In this document: piece after piece, positions 62,202 through 64,000 of the stretch
Position numbering within the stretch: the first letter of the stretch is position 1
How the letters are laid out: every line of letters starts with the position of its first letter
Assembly: GCA_900548005.1 (NCBI GenBank)
Contig: URIZ01000004.1
Coordinates: 56,643-120,642 of the forward strand
Direction of reading: 5' to 3'
From: an uncultured Eubacteriales bacterium
GTDB taxonomy: Bacteria > Bacillota > Clostridia > Christensenellales > CAG-917
DNA length: 64,000 bases
Translations under genes and position numbers: made by a program
Notes under the pieces: generated by a model
Seen by the model: only the letters and a program-made list of their open reading frames with translations
Database searches by the model: none
What the model was told of the DNA's origin: nothing

Positions 62202-62965
62202 TGTTCTTTTTTGGTGCGAGACAAGAAATATTGCTCCAAGTCGACCGTCGGATGAGCAGCGTGGAAATCGTCAAAGTAGAAATCGTCGGTCTTGAGTCCG
62301 TTGTTGATGATGATTGCTCTGTCGCAAATCTTCTGCACGGAGTCGATGTTGTGAGAAGAAAAGAGAATACAGTTGCCTTTTTTGGCATACTCTCTCATAA
62401 AATCGCTCACTTTTGCGCTTGTGAGTGGGTCAAGCCCTATCATAGGCTCGTCGAGTATCCACAGTTTCGGATTGTGGATAAGACTGCCCATCATGCATAT
62501 TTTTTGGCGCATGCCGTGCGAGTAGTCGCTGATGGGATCGAAAATTCGATCCCCGAAATCGAATATCTCGTCAAGCTCGGCAAAGCGTTCCTTTTTGGTT
62601 TTTGCGTCCACGCCGTACGCGCTCGCCATAAAATCGATATATTGCATGCCTGTCAGCTTTACGAACACGTCGTGCTTGTCGCTGACAAAACCGAAAGTGT
62701 ATTTCGCTTTCACAGGCTCTTTTGTGATGTCATAGCCGTTGATGACAATCTTGCCGCTTGTGAATGGCAGTATGCCCGTCAAGCATTTGAGCGTGGTGGA
62801 TTTGCCTGCGCCGTTGTGTCCCAAAAGACCGATGATCTCTCCGGGATAGCACACGCAAGACAAGTCGTTCACAGCAACAGTCTGCGACGACGGATATTGT
62901 TTCACCAGATTTTCAATCTGAAGAGACGGTGTCAATTCTTGATTAGAGTCGGGATTATTGTGCAC
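62198..62965 (-). CDS. ABC transporter ATP-binding protein
   Basis: 255 aa. Walker A GHNGAGKST, a degenerate signature YSHGMRQK in place of LSGGQ, Walker B LWILDEPMIGLDP and the H-loop SSHNIDSV are in order. The sequence is of the CcmA/drug-export type that pairs with ABC-2 permeases. It starts at GTG, preceded by a strong AAGGAAGGAG; the promoter lies at 63047-63075. It heads the operon with the permease and the secreted proteins. Confidence 0.93.
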   Translation of the reverse strand: MHNNPDSNQELTPSLQIENLVKQYPSSQTVAVNDLSCVCYPGEIIGLLGHNGAGKSTTLKCLTGILPFTSGKIVINGYDITKEPVKAKYTFGFVSDKHDVFVKLTGMQYIDFMASAYGVDAKTKKERFAELDEIFDFGDRIFDPISDYSHGMRQKICMMGSLIHNPKLWILDEPMIGLDPLTSAKVSDFMREYAKKGNCILFSSHNIDSVQKICDRAIIINNGLKTDDFYFDDFHAAHPTVDLEQYFLSRTKKEQ

Positions 62966-63046
62966 GATAACTCCTTCCTTATATTATGATGCACGTGCGT
63001 TGTGCGCGTATACGCGTTATAATAAGTAAATGTATATTGTGTATGC

Positions 63047-63075
63047 ATTTTATTCTTTATTCATATATTTGTCAA
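63047..63075 (-). promoter_or_regulatory. Promoter of the ABC exporter / surface-protein operon
   Basis: Minus strand TTGACA (63070-63075), 17 nt, TAAAAT (63047-63052). The leader of about 80 nt holds the palindrome GCGCGTATACGCG (63004-63016), a possible operator. Confidence 0.85.
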
Positions 63076-63364
63076 CAAAATTCGACACAATGTTCAAAAT
63101 CTAAAGATAATCTTAATTTGGCTCGAAAAAACGTGGCAAAACCTACATTTTGTCCGAGATAATCATACAAACGCTATCGTTTTGTATCCATAACTATATT
63201 GCCTACACAAAGACGCATCGCGGTTTTTCGACATAATATTATAATGGAATAATCCACTTTTTCGCGCAAACGAGAAGATTTTATGCAAAACACGACCAAG
63301 TTTTATGCAATCGTGCGACTTTCAGGCAAAATATGCGCTTTTTCAATAATAATATCGAAAAACG

Positions 63365-63560
63365 TTTCTTTCAATAGGTGAAAAGGCGGTTTGAATGGGT
63401 GAAAAACAAAATTTCGCAATCGGTAACAAGCGCATTTTCAATCGGTGGAAAAATACAGTTTTAGCAAGGTGAAAAATATGTATTTTATTCGTCAACCAAC
63501 CGTCTGTGTCTTGATAAAAACCCGTTTTTCAAGCGGTGAAAATTGCAATTTCATAGGTAT
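63365..63560 (+). repeat. Degenerate GGTGAAAA repeats
   Basis: GGTGAAAA or a variant (GGTGGAAAA, GGTAACAA) appears at about 63377, 63398, 63422, 63443, 63469 and 63534, each following TCAAT, GAAT, GCAAT or CAAG. The spacing is about 21-26 nt except before the last. Similar AGGTGAAAAAT and GGGTGAAAGG occur near 24530-24550. The surrounding 63080-63364 stretch shows nothing else recognisable. Confidence 0.6.
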
Positions 63561-63629
63561 AGCTCATTTTACGCTTATCGACACAACGCGCACTTTATTG
63601 TGTAGAAACGATGTGATAAAGTGGGGATT

Positions 63630-64000
63630 GTGAACAAAAGCCGTCATCGCGGCAACGGCATCGCTTGAAAGCAAGCAACGCCGAGAGCCGCATTAGGCTT
63701 TTGCTTGGCTAACCGTGCCGAAAATCTTTGACAGTTTACGCACGGACAAAAACTCCTGCCACAATTTCGCAAGATTGTCGGCTTGGTGGTTTCGATTGGG
63801 TGGGACACCCACACCCGATTTGAAATTTCGTATAAAACCATTTCTCCGTGTCATTCTGAGCGTAGTCGAAGAATCTAGCGTAGCGAAAAATCAAACAATT
63901 TCGCCCGATAAGTTTTTTATTAGTTCACGGCTCTACAAAAGTTTTGCGTGTAAAACCCTAAATAGAAATGCCCCATCTTTCCGGTCCGTGCAGGTATTTC
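63630..64000. repeat. Dispersed composite repeat (copy 4)
   Basis: Modules B and C (GAACAAAAGCCGTCAT to ACCCACACCCG, 63632-63822, forward) are followed by a TGTCATTCTGAGCG-type repeat (63848-63890) and by reversed modules F and G (CGCCCGATAAG, CTCTACAAAAG, CCCCATCTTTCCGGTC) running off the window end. The reversed part matches 35275-35370. Confidence 0.78.

Overview
The window looks like the origin-proximal chromosome of an uncultured, low-to-mid-GC, Gram-positive-type anaerobe in the Clostridia. The basis is the gene content: rpmH-rnpA-yidD-yidC-jag-mnmE-mnmG, gyrBA, parAB, rsmG, dnaA, recF, dnaN, a flavodiiron protein, luxS/mtnN and a YyaC-type sporulation-associated protein. Lineage below class is a guess; the giant InlB-repeat/MBG-type surface proteins and dispersed repeats resemble those of uncultured Christensenellales-like gut bacteria. 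No rRNA, CRISPR array, prophage or intact insertion sequence was seen.

Layout. 0-1.5 kb: glmM (+). 1.5-2.9 kb: dispersed repeats. 2.9-9.2 kb: the rpmH-to-mnmG operon on the minus strand, with a consensus promoter (9152-9180) and a terminator (2905-2940). 9.2-17.8 kb: argS, ychF, uppP, a flavodiiron protein and a GH13 glucosidase, separated by repeats. 17.9-22.4 kb: gyrBA (-). 22.7-23.4 kb: hemolysin-III-like gene (+). 23.4-28.15 kb: a gene-free region with five parS-like sites, DnaA boxes, several unrelated repeats and a reversal of strand composition near 24.6-24.8 kb; this is my candidate replication origin and centromere. 28.15-32.3 kb: mtnN-luxS (-), rsmG, parA and parB (+). 32.5-37.3 kb: recF (-), dnaA (+) and dnaN (-), with a second DnaA-box cluster upstream of dnaN. 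37.3-43.4 kb: a metal exporter, a frameshifted membrane protein plus GIY-YIG protein, an alcohol dehydrogenase, tRNA-Asn and an ABC-F ATPase. 43.7-63 kb: a minus-strand surface-protein region encoding an ABC exporter, secreted proteins of 1038 and 2083 residues, a frameshifted Ig/VanZ protein, YyaC, CvpA and a repeat protein of 1333 residues. 62.97-64 kb: non-coding repeats.

The genes mostly serve replication and segregation (gyrBA, parABS, dnaA, dnaN, recF), membrane-protein insertion, tRNA modification and the cell envelope. Several of the origin genes (dnaA, recF, parA) and others (ABC-F, metal exporter, HlyIII, glmM) have a -10 box only 6-9 nt before the ATG and no ribosome-binding site, so they may be leaderless.

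The best candidate for something undescribed is a family of eight imperfect palindromes, each about 129 nt with a GTAC-N5-GTAC apex, all in one orientation. At argS, ychF, the glucosidase gene and dnaN the right arm overlaps the stop codon of the gene, and the left arm is an inverted copy of that gene's own 3' end. The arms therefore differ from locus to locus while the core is conserved.
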